This document shows, piece after piece, positions 43,801 through 54,965 of a stretch of 64,000 nucleotides of DNA (position 1 is its first letter; the number at the start of each line of letters is the position of its first letter). The notes beneath the pieces are model-generated. The model was not told the origin of the DNA, did no database searches, and worked only from the letters and a program-made list of their open reading frames with translations. The stretch lies in the NCBI GenBank assembly GCA_002205965.3, contig NADL03000470.1:372001-436000 (forward strand), read 5' to 3'. This DNA comes from Kappaphycus alvarezii (taxonomy: Eukaryota > Rhodophyta > Florideophyceae > Gigartinales > Solieriaceae). Both the position numbers and the translations under genes were made by a program.

Positions 43801-46186
43801 CAAGGGGTGGAATTTTTTGGTAATTTATTATTCGGAAAGAAATTTCATTTATTGAAGAAAGACCACATGTTCCAATAGGGTTTGAGTTGAATTGGTTTGA
43901 TCTATTTTAAGTTTACCAATGTCGTGAAGCGTTGCCTCAAAAACTGCCAGAATAATAATAATGATAGCAAAGTGCCCAGTAGCCCTGTATTTTGGGTTAC
44001 CGGTGATTTGAATCCTACAGTAGATACAACTGATTCGTGTAAATCTTTAAGGCCTGTGAGATGAAATGTCACGGAGGAAGGTAAACTTGTGAAATACAGC
44101 AATGGTAGACTGAAAATGTGAACAAAAGGGGTCCATTAAATGAGAACCTAAACTGATCCGCTCATATTGCATGCCTATTACGTGAAACCAGGGAAGCTTT
44201 AGTTTTGGAGCTGGTTGTTTATTGGATAAAGGAGCAATGGGAAGTATGGCTATTCGGTGTTTCGAATTTGTTAATTAAATAAACCAGTTATATTGAATGT
44301 TTATATTTCACGGTAATGTGGATAAGTACGGATTGCTCACTGGATTCAGAGAGAAAAATATCTCTTTGATTTAAATGGAGCAAAGTACCATTTTTTCTAC
44401 ATAAACTGAATAAATAGATACACTCAACAATCCTAAGGAATAATAGTACATGAATTTACTGTAAAATACTTCAACAATACAAAAAAGGTTCCGAGTTTGG
44501 ACACTTTTAGGAGTTGGATGCATTAGTTGCAAAATATGTGTGCTTATCTCGGAGTTGTTTAGGTATTTATATAAAATTTCGATGATATTTTTTATGAACT
44601 TAACACATTTGCAATATTACTAATTTATTTTTGAGTAAGACAGAGTAGCCCGTTTTTAGAATATAAAGAGTATTTAAATATTAAAAAGGCAATAAAGAAG
44701 AATAATTCACGCGTGTCTTCATTAACATAAAGTACTCGCAGTCAATGAAAGTCTATTCAATTTGAATCAAATTGACGCTCGTAGGAATAATTTGTTTCGA
44801 AATTTTGTGGTTTGTAAAACTAATTAATTCTGAATCATTATTTAGCTCGCAAGTGAGAAAGAACCCGACCTTATTGCTCTTTCCGTTCATTGAGCACTTT
44901 TCTATTTTTTGATGAGGATGCCCATCATTCACATTCTAAGCATCTATATCTTGCTTCAAATCAAAAAGCCAAGGAATAAGAACGTAGCAAACTTGATTCA
45001 ACAATTAGATAATATGATGAGCTAGCACGACTGAAATGTTCTAAGTCTCTTAATGCGTCTTAAATTATTCACGCATTACTCGGAATTATTAAAATTCTTA
45101 AGTCTTTCTCTACGACCAATATGTTCGATCTTGTACGCGCAGTTAAGTTTGATAATTTGACTAGCCAATTAAATTTCATTTATTCGTCGCTGTATCGAAT
45201 TTTCCTCCCGTACAGGTTATCAAACATACTAACGTGGAGCTAGACAGATTGGGTACCCCAAAATCGCTACACGCCCTCTAGATTCTCCAAGTATCTGACT
45301 GATAAATAGTCCATGCTGCTGTATTTCTTTTAACAACAATCATTAACAAGTGACTATCCCACAAATGTGTGAATTCTGACAAATACTTCTGTCCTCATTG
45401 TATACTTTACTGAGATTATTGCCTCATTGAGTGTCACTTTTTTATGTAAATGTATACTATCCTAGTCGGATCCAAAAAAGCTGGACACAAAATTCTCGTA
45501 CTTTAATCCTTTGACCATAATTGACGTTCCGAATAGTTGGGCTCCCGTCTGAAATTTCTATGGAACGATGAATCGGCACATAAAAAGCAGTGCACAGGCC
45601 CGTTGAGCGTTCAAAAATTCTAATCTGGTGTTACATAGAGAGCAAAGTTTCATTTCAGTATCATTGATGGTAAGATCATGCTGATGGTACTCTTCAAATA
45701 TATAATACGCTATCATCCACAGCATTTATTGGTTTTATAGGTCCTTAATACTGGTCTAAAACTAGTTTAATTGGAATCTGAGGATTTCCACCACTCTCAA
45801 TAAAGGCATTTAACCCAATATAGTACACCGAAGACTCACTTATTTATGTTTATAGATCATTCATCTAATTTGAAGCCTATCTGAATGAGTTGGACGGTAT
45901 TTCCCCATTGAAAGCTTGTAATAAATTTTGGTGGATTCAGTCCGAGGTTATTCTTGATCTAGATTTTCACGTAGTCCTGAAAGCTTCTATTATCAAAATA
46001 GCGGTTTATCCATGTGTATTATTTTGCGCTTTGATATTTATTGCTTTTTGTTATCTTTCTCCAGTTTATACAATATTCACTACCCAAAATTATCATATTT
46101 CTGGGAATTCATCCACACCCATAGTAATGAATGTATATGCTCAGATGAAACTGATTCCTTTTATATAAGCCCCAAAATGATAATCC
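40801..46186. other. AT-rich region without recognised genes
   Basis: Homogeneous AT-rich DNA. Frames are short and resemble no family. No LINE, LTR or Helitron motif was seen. Confidence 0.5.
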
Positions 46187-46475
46187 TTACGGAGCGTACG
46201 GTGTTTTAGAAGATGTACCGCATCGTGCTAAAATTTTATGCAGGAGCAGAGTAGGTCTAGAAGCTATTGGCGATGATACAGCCTTTGTTTCTTGCTTAAA
46301 GGAATTTTTGTGCATGATATGAATCGCAAGATGGTTATTGAAATTACCGTGAAGATCGAACCCATCAGTATTCATACCGCTTATCTCCTCAGCTAAGAAT
46401 GATGCGAGCTTGTAAGCGAATTTTTCGGCCACATCATTTTCAAATCCCCGAGATTTTACGTAGGTCTCCTAGGAA
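46187..46475 (-). CDS. Coding-like frame, possible terminal exon, unknown
   Basis: The minus frame runs from a splice-acceptor-like TTTTCCTAG (ending at about 46,471) to a stop at 46,187 without interruption. It includes FENDVAEKFAYKLASFLAEE and FDLHGNFNNHLAIHIMH. The composition looks like protein rather than chance AT-rich sequence. There is no ATG at the start, so it would need an upstream exon. No family recognised. Confidence 0.3.
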
Positions 46476-47303
46476 AATGTCCAAATAATCAGAATATTTA
46501 GCACAATTTAATTTTTTAGAATCTCATATTTCCCTCAAGATTTTGTGCGTTGTCATTTTGCCATTTTATAAGATTTTGATCGTCCCCATGTGATCCTTCA
46601 CTTTTTTTAAAAACTATTTACAGATGCAGGTTACTTTCAAAAAACAGATTGAGTGAATATTTAGGTGTCCATTCAAAATCAAGCTCAATGTGAAATATAT
46701 AGAGAATTTCAGAGACGGAAGAGGTACACGCAAACTAATCTGTTGGTAGCAATTAATTCCTATTTTTCTGTTAATAGTTGAATAAAGGTTTATAGATATC
46801 TTTCTCATACGATTAATGATAAATTGTACCATACTTGCTGCGGGTGTTTGATTTTTCGACTTATTAACTTAATATCACATAGCTTTATTAGTTTTATTCA
46901 AAACTTGGACTTAAACTGGTTACTCGGACCGTGTACTGTATTTTCTGTCTTACCTTGATGTTTGATTATTTATGCGAATAAACTATTACCTGTGTCCTCA
47001 GCTGTTTAGTAATTTTATACTATAACAAACGAAATCTTCAAGTGAAGCGATTTGCACACTTTTCCATGACAATGAATCTTTATTTTTGTATTCAGCAGGT
47101 CAAAAATAAAAAAAATTCAAAAATAACCCTACTGCACATCATAATTCTCCAGGTTTGTTTGGTCGACTAACTACTTTTGATTCGGATTTCGTATTGCTGA
47201 AAGTTTAGAAATTCTTAAACATGAATGCGAACATCCTGATTTTAATGATTCCCCTGTATTCCTTGGAGTCCCGACAGAGTCTGGAACAACTTGAAATTAA
47301 TAC

Positions 47304-47555
47304 TTAATTGAGATTCTCAAGCAGACTGAGAGATCGCGAATGTTGATCTTCTTGTCGCGCACAGCTTTTCGTTTTAGAACAACCTTGTGCTATCATATCT
47401 GACGGCCAGAAGGATACTTTCAAGAGCTGGTTCATGAATGTCATTATCAGTATAACACGCATTGAAAAATTCAAACAGAGGCTGCGAAACTGATCGTCCT
47501 CGTATCGGGTGGATCCGCCTTCAAAATGAATAAAAGAATATTGTAAGGTGCTCAT
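47304..47555 (-). CDS. Coding-like frame, unknown
   Basis: An 84-codon minus frame starting at ATG reads HFEGGSTRYEDDQFRSLCLN and KTKSCARQEDQHSRS. It may be an exon of the same minus-strand gene as 46,187-46,475; no linking splice sites were proven. Confidence 0.25.
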   Translation of the reverse strand: MSTLQYSFIHFEGGSTRYEDDQFRSLCLNFSMRVILIMTFMNQLLKVSFWPSDMIAQGCSKTKSCARQEDQHSRSLSLLENLN

Positions 47556-48024
47556 TTGGGTGTCCGTTGTGTAGTTCAGGATATGAGGTGTTTTAAAAAA
47601 GCGTCAACCGTTAATATATCTTGCCAGTTTTAAGGGTAGTGAGAAATTTCCAAATGTTGCCGAGGGCCTCCAGCCACCATGTTGCCTTGCGACTGATTTT
47701 TCTTTTCGTGAACAAACCAGCACCTGGTTGTCCACAAAAAGTTTAAACTCAGATCCTTGTTGAAAACATCTGACACGCTGATCCGATTAAAATAGCAACG
47801 GATTTAGTTTCATTCTGTACTCTCTGCATTACGTCTCATCCTATTCCTTTTACTATTTCAATATCTTGGTCTTTATCTGTAATGTCAGTAGTTGGGGAGC
47901 CATAGTTATTAATTACCAGAAAATTGGTTTCTTTCGATCTCTCGCTCGCGCATTTGCAGCGTTTATATTTATTTCACCTTTTTTAACGAGAAAAAGGAAA
48001 CAAAAATCATAATTGCAAAAAAGA

Positions 48025-48352
48025 TTAATGCATTTTGATGGTTTCAAACTGATTAAGAATATGTAACACACACTCACTAGTAATTTTCTGTCTTAATATC
48101 TTCCTTTTTTCCATGAAGACGAAAGGGATGAAATAACTTGATTTTCTAAATAAATACTTCGTCATTGAGCATATTATGTATGAATTCTGAGCTTTTAGTT
48201 TCACGCAGAGCTTTATTCGCGAGATAAATAGTAGAATATTCAATATCGCGTCTACAATTTCTGCCCTCTCTCACCCTTTGAAACATTTTTGCCCTTTTTC
48301 CATTTGGATGTCCCATATGCTTTCTTACTGAAGTAACGGCATAGTGTTTCAA
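48025..48352 (-). CDS. Coding-like frames, unknown
   Basis: A minus frame at 48,352-48,146 reads SVRKHMGHPNGKRAKMFQRV and TIYLANKALRETKSSEFIHN; an overlapping frame continues to 48,025 with EKRKILRQKITSECVLHILN. The first starts at TTG, so the true start is unknown. It may be an exon or decayed gene piece. Confidence 0.25.
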
Positions 48353-50021
48353 TGATTTGTAAGGTTAAAGATTGGAGAAGATAAACAAGGTCAGTTATTT
48401 TCGTTTGTTGGAGTGCTTCTGTTGGTGCAATGTGCTATTCTCGTTGCAAAATATTAAATTCTTGTGTTTTCGAAATTTTATACAATATTCAACCTCCCTT
48501 GGGGTGTCCTGTTGAAGTACGGACATTTAACGTAATGAATAGAAGAAATTAAGGTAAGTTAGTCGGACTGCAACAAACTACGGTGTATAACTGGTTCTTC
48601 AATTGGCTCAGATAATCAACCCATGTCGAGGTATAAGTTTCGTGGATGGCTGCTAAGTGCTTTTTTGACCCACTTATTCTAGAATCGAAACAACGACTGG
48701 CCTACTCATTTATAAAAAGAATAAATGTAATACTTTTTTCTGTATTTCTCATCGTTTCCTTCGTTTGGGAAGCTAAACAGCTTAACTTTTAGTTTCAATC
48801 TTTATGACCAGATTCCATGATATATTTCAACTGTTTTTCAGTTTTTCATAAAATCAAGCTCTATTTTCTCTTTCAATGTCCTCTGCTGGGTCTATTTGTG
48901 AGATAAAATGTGTGACATGAAAAACATTTCAACGGAAGAGTTGGATCAGAGTACTTTCTTTTCGGAATGCTTGGCTGAGTTTACGGTATGGTTTGTACCA
49001 CCCAGATAAAACCTGGAGAGCATAAATAATAACAATTTCTTCAAAATGCAAAGTCCGCTGCACTACATAAAAATCAACTGCTACATACTGAAACTATGTT
49101 TTCCGGGGAAAACCCATGGTCAACACCCATTACTATAATATATGTTTGTTATTAATAAATTTGTATGGTTTACTGCGAGCAACGCGATGTTTCTTAGGAA
49201 CATGAATTTCATTCAAAACAATGTTGCTTTGTTTCCAGTGTGAGTACTGTAAATAAGCTTTTTGTTCGACAAAAAATTAGTTAGAAGTACAGTTATCAAT
49301 AATTTAGCGTGATAGCTATCAAAAAGGCATTTTCCTGACTAAAAAACTGCCTGCATCTTGTGGTGTTGGTCCATAGCTTGGGTAGGGACTGACAGAGTCA
49401 CTTACGTTACTGCCAGAAAACGCACTGGGGTGCCATCTTCACAGAGTCAGTACTGGAAAAGCAAATAGCCTGTTTCTTACAGGTAGTTCGAGCAAACATC
49501 CGCTGCATTTCCGTACCTTGTCAACTTGAGAGAAAAGCGACTTTTATTTCTATTTAAAACGTTTTTTGTTTTGAGTAATTTGCATACTTTATTTTTCTTT
49601 TCTTCGAAGTACCACTAGTTTCTGAACTTAACTTCTTATAATATGAAATTTAAATATTTTATTTTCAAAAGTTCAACTGAAAAATGCATTTACGGGTCAA
49701 AAATGAGCTTTTAAGAGATCGGATGTGGCATCGGGAGAATAATTCTTTGTATGAACCAAAGATTAATTTATGCAAGCTTTGTTTTCTGTTTGTAAAACAG
49801 TAATAATCTTCTGCAATAAGGATGGGGATTTGAGTAACCGAGGTCTCTTTCCACTTTGATACGGATAGATTTATTTGGTGTTCAGTTTTCCTTTAATTTA
49901 CCACCTAAGTGCATCTCACTTTTTTACTTACATATTGTTTTATATATGTTCATAGTACTCATTTATAGTCAGCTTATCTATCAGATTCTCTGTTCTTTCT
50001 TTTCTTTTCCACTGATGAAGT
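48353..50021. other. AT-rich region without recognised genes
   Basis: Nothing recognised. Confidence 0.5.
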
Positions 50022-51387
50022 TGATGTGCGCAAAATTAGCACACGAAAAAATCTATAAGAGGACCAAATTTGGATACAGTATCGGGTTTGGAAGATATTT
50101 TTACAGTTTCTGAATTTGCAAGATATTTTTAATTTGGATGAGTGTGGCAAATTCATGAGTCGATTTTTTATTTTAAGACACAGTGTCATTAATAGATGTC
50201 ATTACTGTACACGTCCAAGCTCGACATACTTTTCGAAGACGTCGCAGTATTTAAACTTCGAATTCGACGTCGTTGAGGCAACCCCCCGCCATCAACTACC
50301 TCATCGGCTCACCCCTTCTTTTAGCCCTTAGCATGACCAACCTCCGCCCTTCCCTCACCATCACCAAGTCATCCCGAGGCCGTCGTCCCTTCAACGCTTT
50401 GGCCCTGATGGCAAATGGTCCAACCGACTACGATGATTACTGTAGAAGGTTGGACCGGGAACGCGTTCGGGAGTGGGTTCCGCCGTAACTGCTTCGAGCA
50501 GGCAGAAGAGCAGAGGAGGAGGGGGGAGAGAAGAGGAGTTAGAGGAAGAGGAGGGAGAGAAGGGAGAGGAGGATGAGGAGGATGAAAAGGAGGACTGGGT
50601 GGATCCGTGGGAGCCACTAGTGTATAACGGTGGTGGGGCTCCCATTTAGAAAGGAGGGGAGACTGAGGGAGTAATTGTGATCTCTGACTCTTCTGACGAG
50701 GATGAAGAGAGGAGAGAAGAGGAGGATGAGGAGGATGAGGGGGAGGGAGACATGGAAAGTGCTGGATTAGTGGGGAAGGGCCAGAGAATATGGAACAGGT
50801 GGTCCCGACTCTGGAACCGGATGGGGACGTCCTCAATGGTCTAATATTTCGCAGCAGGCAGTGGAGAATTCTAAGACGTTCGCGGATATTTGTGTGGACT
50901 GCCTGGTTGGAATGGATATTTTGGGGGAACTGTTTGGCTCTGATATAGAGGACTAAGATATTATTTATCCTGATAGTATCTGCTGTTAGTCTTTGTCGTT
51001 CACACAACTCCATTTGATGCATTTTATGGTTCTTAGTATGTTTCTTTGAAACTTTAGGGATACGCAAAAAAGTCTATATAAGCTGAGTAAACTGCTTCCT
51101 GTTGTGGCGGTCAAGCAAGTTGGCAGACAACTTCAAGTCAAGTCCGAGTAGTAGGAAGTTGAGAGTCAACTTCAGACCCAAGAAATCTTTTTCCTACGCT
51201 GCTCACAGAGCATCGGTGGTAGACTCTGCCCCTTTCATAATTGCTTGTACCCCTCTCAACTCTCTTCCATATACAACTCCTTTTTGTTCGTTCAAGTATA
51301 CACAGTAGCACTTTTGTGGCTTGCAACACCTCCTTCTTGGGGTAGTTGGTTCTGAGTATTTCTTCTCCCGACGATTTACACCTATCA
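50022..51387 (+). repeat. Long LTR (type B), solo, nearly whole
   Basis: Starts TGATGTGCGC and ends CACCTATCA, 1,366 bp, matching the LTR at 18,086 along its length. The flanks are GAAGT (50,017-50,021) and GGAGT (51,388-51,392), a 5-bp target duplication with one difference. It carries the same coding segment, with ATG at 50,333, SSRGRRP, GPTDYDDY, and a VIVISDSSDEDEE stretch at about 50,671-50,712. It is broken in a few places. Confidence 0.9.
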
Positions 51388-51485
51388 GGAGTGTCATCGT
51401 AAACAGAATTATCAAATTTTTAATACATGACTACATGTAAGGGGGGAGCAAATGTCTGATTACTGGCTGAATGACGCAAAAGGGT

Positions 51486-52814
51486 TGAGTAGAAAGGCAA
51501 AGGACACCGTGCACGGAATGCGATCCTCAGTGGTTCTGGTAAATTGTAATTTAAAGCAGCACTCCATGCTCGGTAGAGTCGAACATTTCTTCCAAGAACA
51601 AAACATCCAAACCTTCCCCTACTCCATGCTGGGCACTTCAATTTCAACCAGCAGAAAAGTACGACGTGGTAACGTTTGAACTGGGACGGAGATGCTCCAG
51701 GTTCTGGTAAGCTTCAACAGCCGCAATTGCAACAGACCTCTGGCTTTGATACTATACCAAGATAAGCCTGACCGGAAAACTCACTTTGAACACCGCTCTG
51801 AAACAAGATCAATCCAATGGCCTCCAGCCCTTTTCCAAGGAGGGGGGGATGATGGAGTAGTTTACTTCGTCGTCTGACACTTCTAGCGGAGGGGAATCTA
51901 AACGGAGTTTCCAAAGTGATCTGAGCACGATGGTGACCTCTTAGTGTGTAATCTTACCCCCTCTCGGCCTAAGTCTCAAAGGAACATCTGGCCTCACTTC
52001 AGGAAATCACGCTACTTTCCAAATATTAAACTACCTAAACTTTTTCCCCAGATCAATCTTGATTGCGGTGTGATTTGAATGGATTCCAAACGACACCAAC
52101 CAGTTGAGTCATTCGAAAAATAGTCGGTTGTGGTTATTGACGTGCCGTGGAGTGTAACTCCTCCCCCGTTACTGTGTTGGCATGCCCTTTTGAGTTGATT
52201 GTGGTTGTGTCAGGTACTTTAGGATAGATCGAGTATATCTTTCAGAAGTAAAGCACCCAAACCTTCACCCTGAGAAAAAGTACTCGAGGATCTCAGAGAT
52301 CCGTAGCTGGCGTCGAAATTACTCCGCAGGCTCTGCCGTACTCCTCAAGGTCGGCCGTGCATTACACAACACTGTATCCCATGAATGTTGCTCTTTCGCT
52401 GCCCGGACATCCTCTGTCCCTGCACGGTGGGGAAGGACGGGTAACGGCAAAGGACACAGACAATCGGTGTCCCTGGCGTGCATTTACCGGTTCAGGTGAT
52501 GTGGGCAACAAAAAGTAGACAACAGAGAACAGATGATCTTGCCCAACAACTGAAAGGGGGACAGCAAGTTCCATCCGGAGGCAAGAGGTCGAGTAAGTTC
52601 AAGCTGCTGTAAACAGCTTCACTCGTAAACGCTAGGAGAGGACCAGGGGCCCTCAATTAGTAGTTCTTTAGATTCTTAGGGATTCATGCCGTGCACATTA
52701 ATATTAAGCTAACATGTCAAAAAGTGAGTCCTCAGATGGCCCTCTTACAATAGTGTAAGGACTAGTGTGGGAGGAATTGAACGGCCACCCCCAATGCATT
52801 GTCACTTGGAACGG
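51486..52814 (+). repeat. 1.33-kb block duplicated at 62,687-64,000
   Basis: From TGAGTAGAAAGGC at 51,486 the sequence matches 62,687 onwards to the end of the window. The copies differ by a few substitutions and about ten small indels, mostly one base in runs (for example GAGGGGGGG against GAGGGGG). It holds LINE Z-like tails ending near 51,637, 52,053 and 52,275. No protein family recognised within it. Confidence 0.93.
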
Positions 52815-52992
52815 AAAACCGTGGCGCAATTGTGTGCGATGCGACAGGTACGAACCTCAAGTGATCTGCTGGTCATACCTTACCGACCCAACTCACTGTG
52901 GATGCACATGGAAGTATGAGAATCTTACAGTTGTGGAAAAGAAGATGGAAGTTTCCGTTTCGTCCCCGTACCATAACCGAAAACCAGATTAA
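52765..52992 (+). CDS. Small Cys/Trp-rich frame, unknown
   Basis: A 75-codon plus-strand frame starting at ATG contains NGKPWRNCVRCDRYEPQVIC and THCGCTWKYENLTV, with five Cys and several Trp. Its first 50 bp lie in the duplicated block, so a second copy would begin at the window's right edge. It might be a small secreted or metal-binding protein, but nothing proves expression. Confidence 0.3.
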   Translation: MWEELNGHPQCIVTWNGKPWRNCVRCDRYEPQVICWSYLTDPTHCGCTWKYENLTVVEKKMEVSVSSPYHNRKPD

Positions 52993-53113
52993 TCAGGAGG
53001 ACCAGATGGCCTGGTCCTCAGATCACATGTACGCACTGCAGCTGCTTGAGTTGCATTGGCAAAGCTAGACGCTGACATGTAATCGTGTAGAGCGAGACAT
53101 CACCTGAGTGTAC

Positions 53114-53119
53114 TATAAA
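53114..53119 (+). promoter_or_regulatory. TATA box of the spondin gene
   Basis: TATAAA in TACTATAAATGAC, 110 bp before the ATG at 53,229. A start site about 30 bp downstream would leave an 80-nt leader. Confidence 0.6.
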
Positions 53120-53228
53120 TGACACAGCGACTCATCCAGTTCCACCCCCACATATCTTTTCCCCAGCTGCACCGTACACCCAAAGCAAGCATTCTGCTCA
53201 TCTCACTCCGAGCTCCCGGATTTCGAAA

Positions 53229-53915
53229 ATGGTATTCTCACGCCTCCTCATCCTCTCTGTGTTCACTATTGCCGTCTCAGCACTTGAGAGCCCGTTTCCA
53301 AATTGCTCTGGCAACGCAACCTATAAGATCACATTTACCAACTTCCTCACCCCCAATCGCTTTCGCAGTTTGATCCCGGGCACCGGCCTTGTGTTTTCCC
53401 CTCTGGCTGCCGTGTCGCACTCAAACCGCGTGTCCTTCTTCACCATCCGCGGCTTCGCCAACCGGCCTGTCGAGATCCTGGCCGAAACCGGAGTCAACAC
53501 CCGCTTCATCAATTTCGCTCGTCGCTTGAGGTCAGAAGGACGCGGGGTTCTCTCCGTCTTGGGTGCCGATGCCGTGACAATGCCTGGACAGTCCACCTCC
53601 CTCGAGGTTGATGTCGATTGTGAACACCCGTTTGTCACAATGCTCGGAATGATTGCACCCTCTCCAGACTGGATCGTGCAGATCAACAACCGCAATCTTT
53701 TCGACGTTGAGGCGGGCCGTTTCGTTCGTCGCCAAAGGGGAACGCTGATTGCATACGATGCAGGCGTTGACGATGGCCGCGAATTCACCCCGCCACTGGA
53801 TTTAAGCCTTGACTTACCGACCGTACCACAGAAGAACATTGCACCGCTGGTGGAGGACGAGACTGACCGCTTTGAGGGGCGTGTAGTGGGAAGATTTGAG
53901 ATCCGAAAAGTGTAG
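53229..53915 (+). CDS. Secreted spondin-domain protein
   Basis: An intact, intronless 228-residue protein. Residues 1-18 form a signal peptide (RLLILSVFTIAVSA), so it is exported. Residues 30-185 match a spondin domain: ATYKITFTNF (30-39), FSPLAAVSHSNRVSFFTIRG (56-75), HPFVTMLGMIAPSPDW (133-148) and AYDAGVDDGREF (175-186); the MIAPSPDW and YDAG-D-G motifs are family hallmarks, and the Asp residues there may bind metal. Two N-glycosylation sites (N25, N29) and two Cys (C26, C131) that may pair are present. Spondin domains occur in matrix or cell-adhesion proteins, which here is an inference. Codons and GC are richer than the AT-rich flanks. No introns are needed. Confidence 0.88.
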   Translation: MVFSRLLILSVFTIAVSALESPFPNCSGNATYKITFTNFLTPNRFRSLIPGTGLVFSPLAAVSHSNRVSFFTIRGFANRPVEILAETGVNTRFINFARRLRSEGRGVLSVLGADAVTMPGQSTSLEVDVDCEHPFVTMLGMIAPSPDWIVQINNRNLFDVEAGRFVRRQRGTLIAYDAGVDDGREFTPPLDLSLDLPTVPQKNIAPLVEDETDRFEGRVVGRFEIRKV

Positions 53916-54560
53916 GAGGTCGGTGAACCGCCGTGCTGCGGAAGTCCAGGGAAGTATCGTGGGTCTCAAGCCGCGTTTCTCGCTTTTACGCTCCAGCCTT
54001 AGGTAGCTTAGCCACTTCTAATACTGTATTCGGTTTCTGTCACGTTCCATTCCTTTCGTTTACTTCTTCCCACCAACAGCATGTTAAACACATTAATCTT
54101 ACCTCTATTTTCTGAATTATCATAATACCTTGTGAATTATCTTACTGCCGACATTCTGTACCCTTGCAAACCTCCCCTTTGTCGCTGCCCAATCAATGCG
54201 TTTTACTAAAACTTTTCGATGGCAGAGTGGGGGCTGTATATCTCCGGACTACAGGCTGTTGATCGGCAAGGTTAGCGTTGATTTATTAAGTCACTTCTAT
54301 TCGGCCTTCTCCACTCCTAATCATGCCGCATTTGTGTCAACTGTTCCCCGCTCTTTGTACCTCGACAGAATGCTCGTGGGAACCTGTCGGTCTACATTTG
54401 CCCGGAGGTCGATCCAAATGCAGCATTGTTTAGTACCGTTCGGAAACCAGGAGAAAAGTGTTGGGTAGTTCAATATATCAATATGTGTAGAGTAGGGTCG
54501 CTTGGAAATGCGATTTGCCCAAAAGTGCAGTACAGGCCGTCTTTAGGGGTGATCTGTGCG
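53916..54560. other. Downstream region of the spondin gene; no recognised gene
   Basis: The 3' UTR should lie here; no clear polyadenylation signal was chosen. A 90-codon plus frame at 54,196-54,468 has no family match. Confidence 0.4.
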
Positions 54561-54965
54561 CCCTGTTGATCTCGTAGTGTGTGAGCTCACATACACTCCC
54601 ACTACTGTGTCGGTATACCCTTTCTGAGTCGATTGTGGTTCTCTGAAAAACTTTAGGATAGATCGAATATATCTTCCAACAGTAAAAACACCCAAACCTT
54701 TCCCCCTACGCTTATGTAATCCCTGAGGGTATAGCTGCGGTCACTTTAGGAAATGGCTCTACTTTCCGGGGGTTAAACTACCCAATTTCCCCCCTAAATC
54801 GATTCAGTGCAACTAGAAATCTAAGACCTAAAACATTCTGCTACGCACCGTTACTGACCGAAAATGCTAGTGTATTTCTCCTAATGAAGTGAGAATGAAA
54901 CGGCCAGTCACTGTTAGATCGAGTATATCTTCCGACAGTAAAGACACCCAAACCTTTCGCCTGTT
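54561..54965 (+). repeat. Cluster of three LINE Z tails in tandem
   Basis: Three tails lie head to tail on plus: ending at about 54,708 (TGTCGGTATACCC ... AAACCTTTCCCCC), about 54,800 (ACTTTCC ... CCCAATTTCCCCCC) and about 54,962 (ATATCTTCCGACAG ... AAACCTTTCGCC). Similar clusters are at 51.6-52.3 kb and in its duplicate. Confidence 0.75.
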
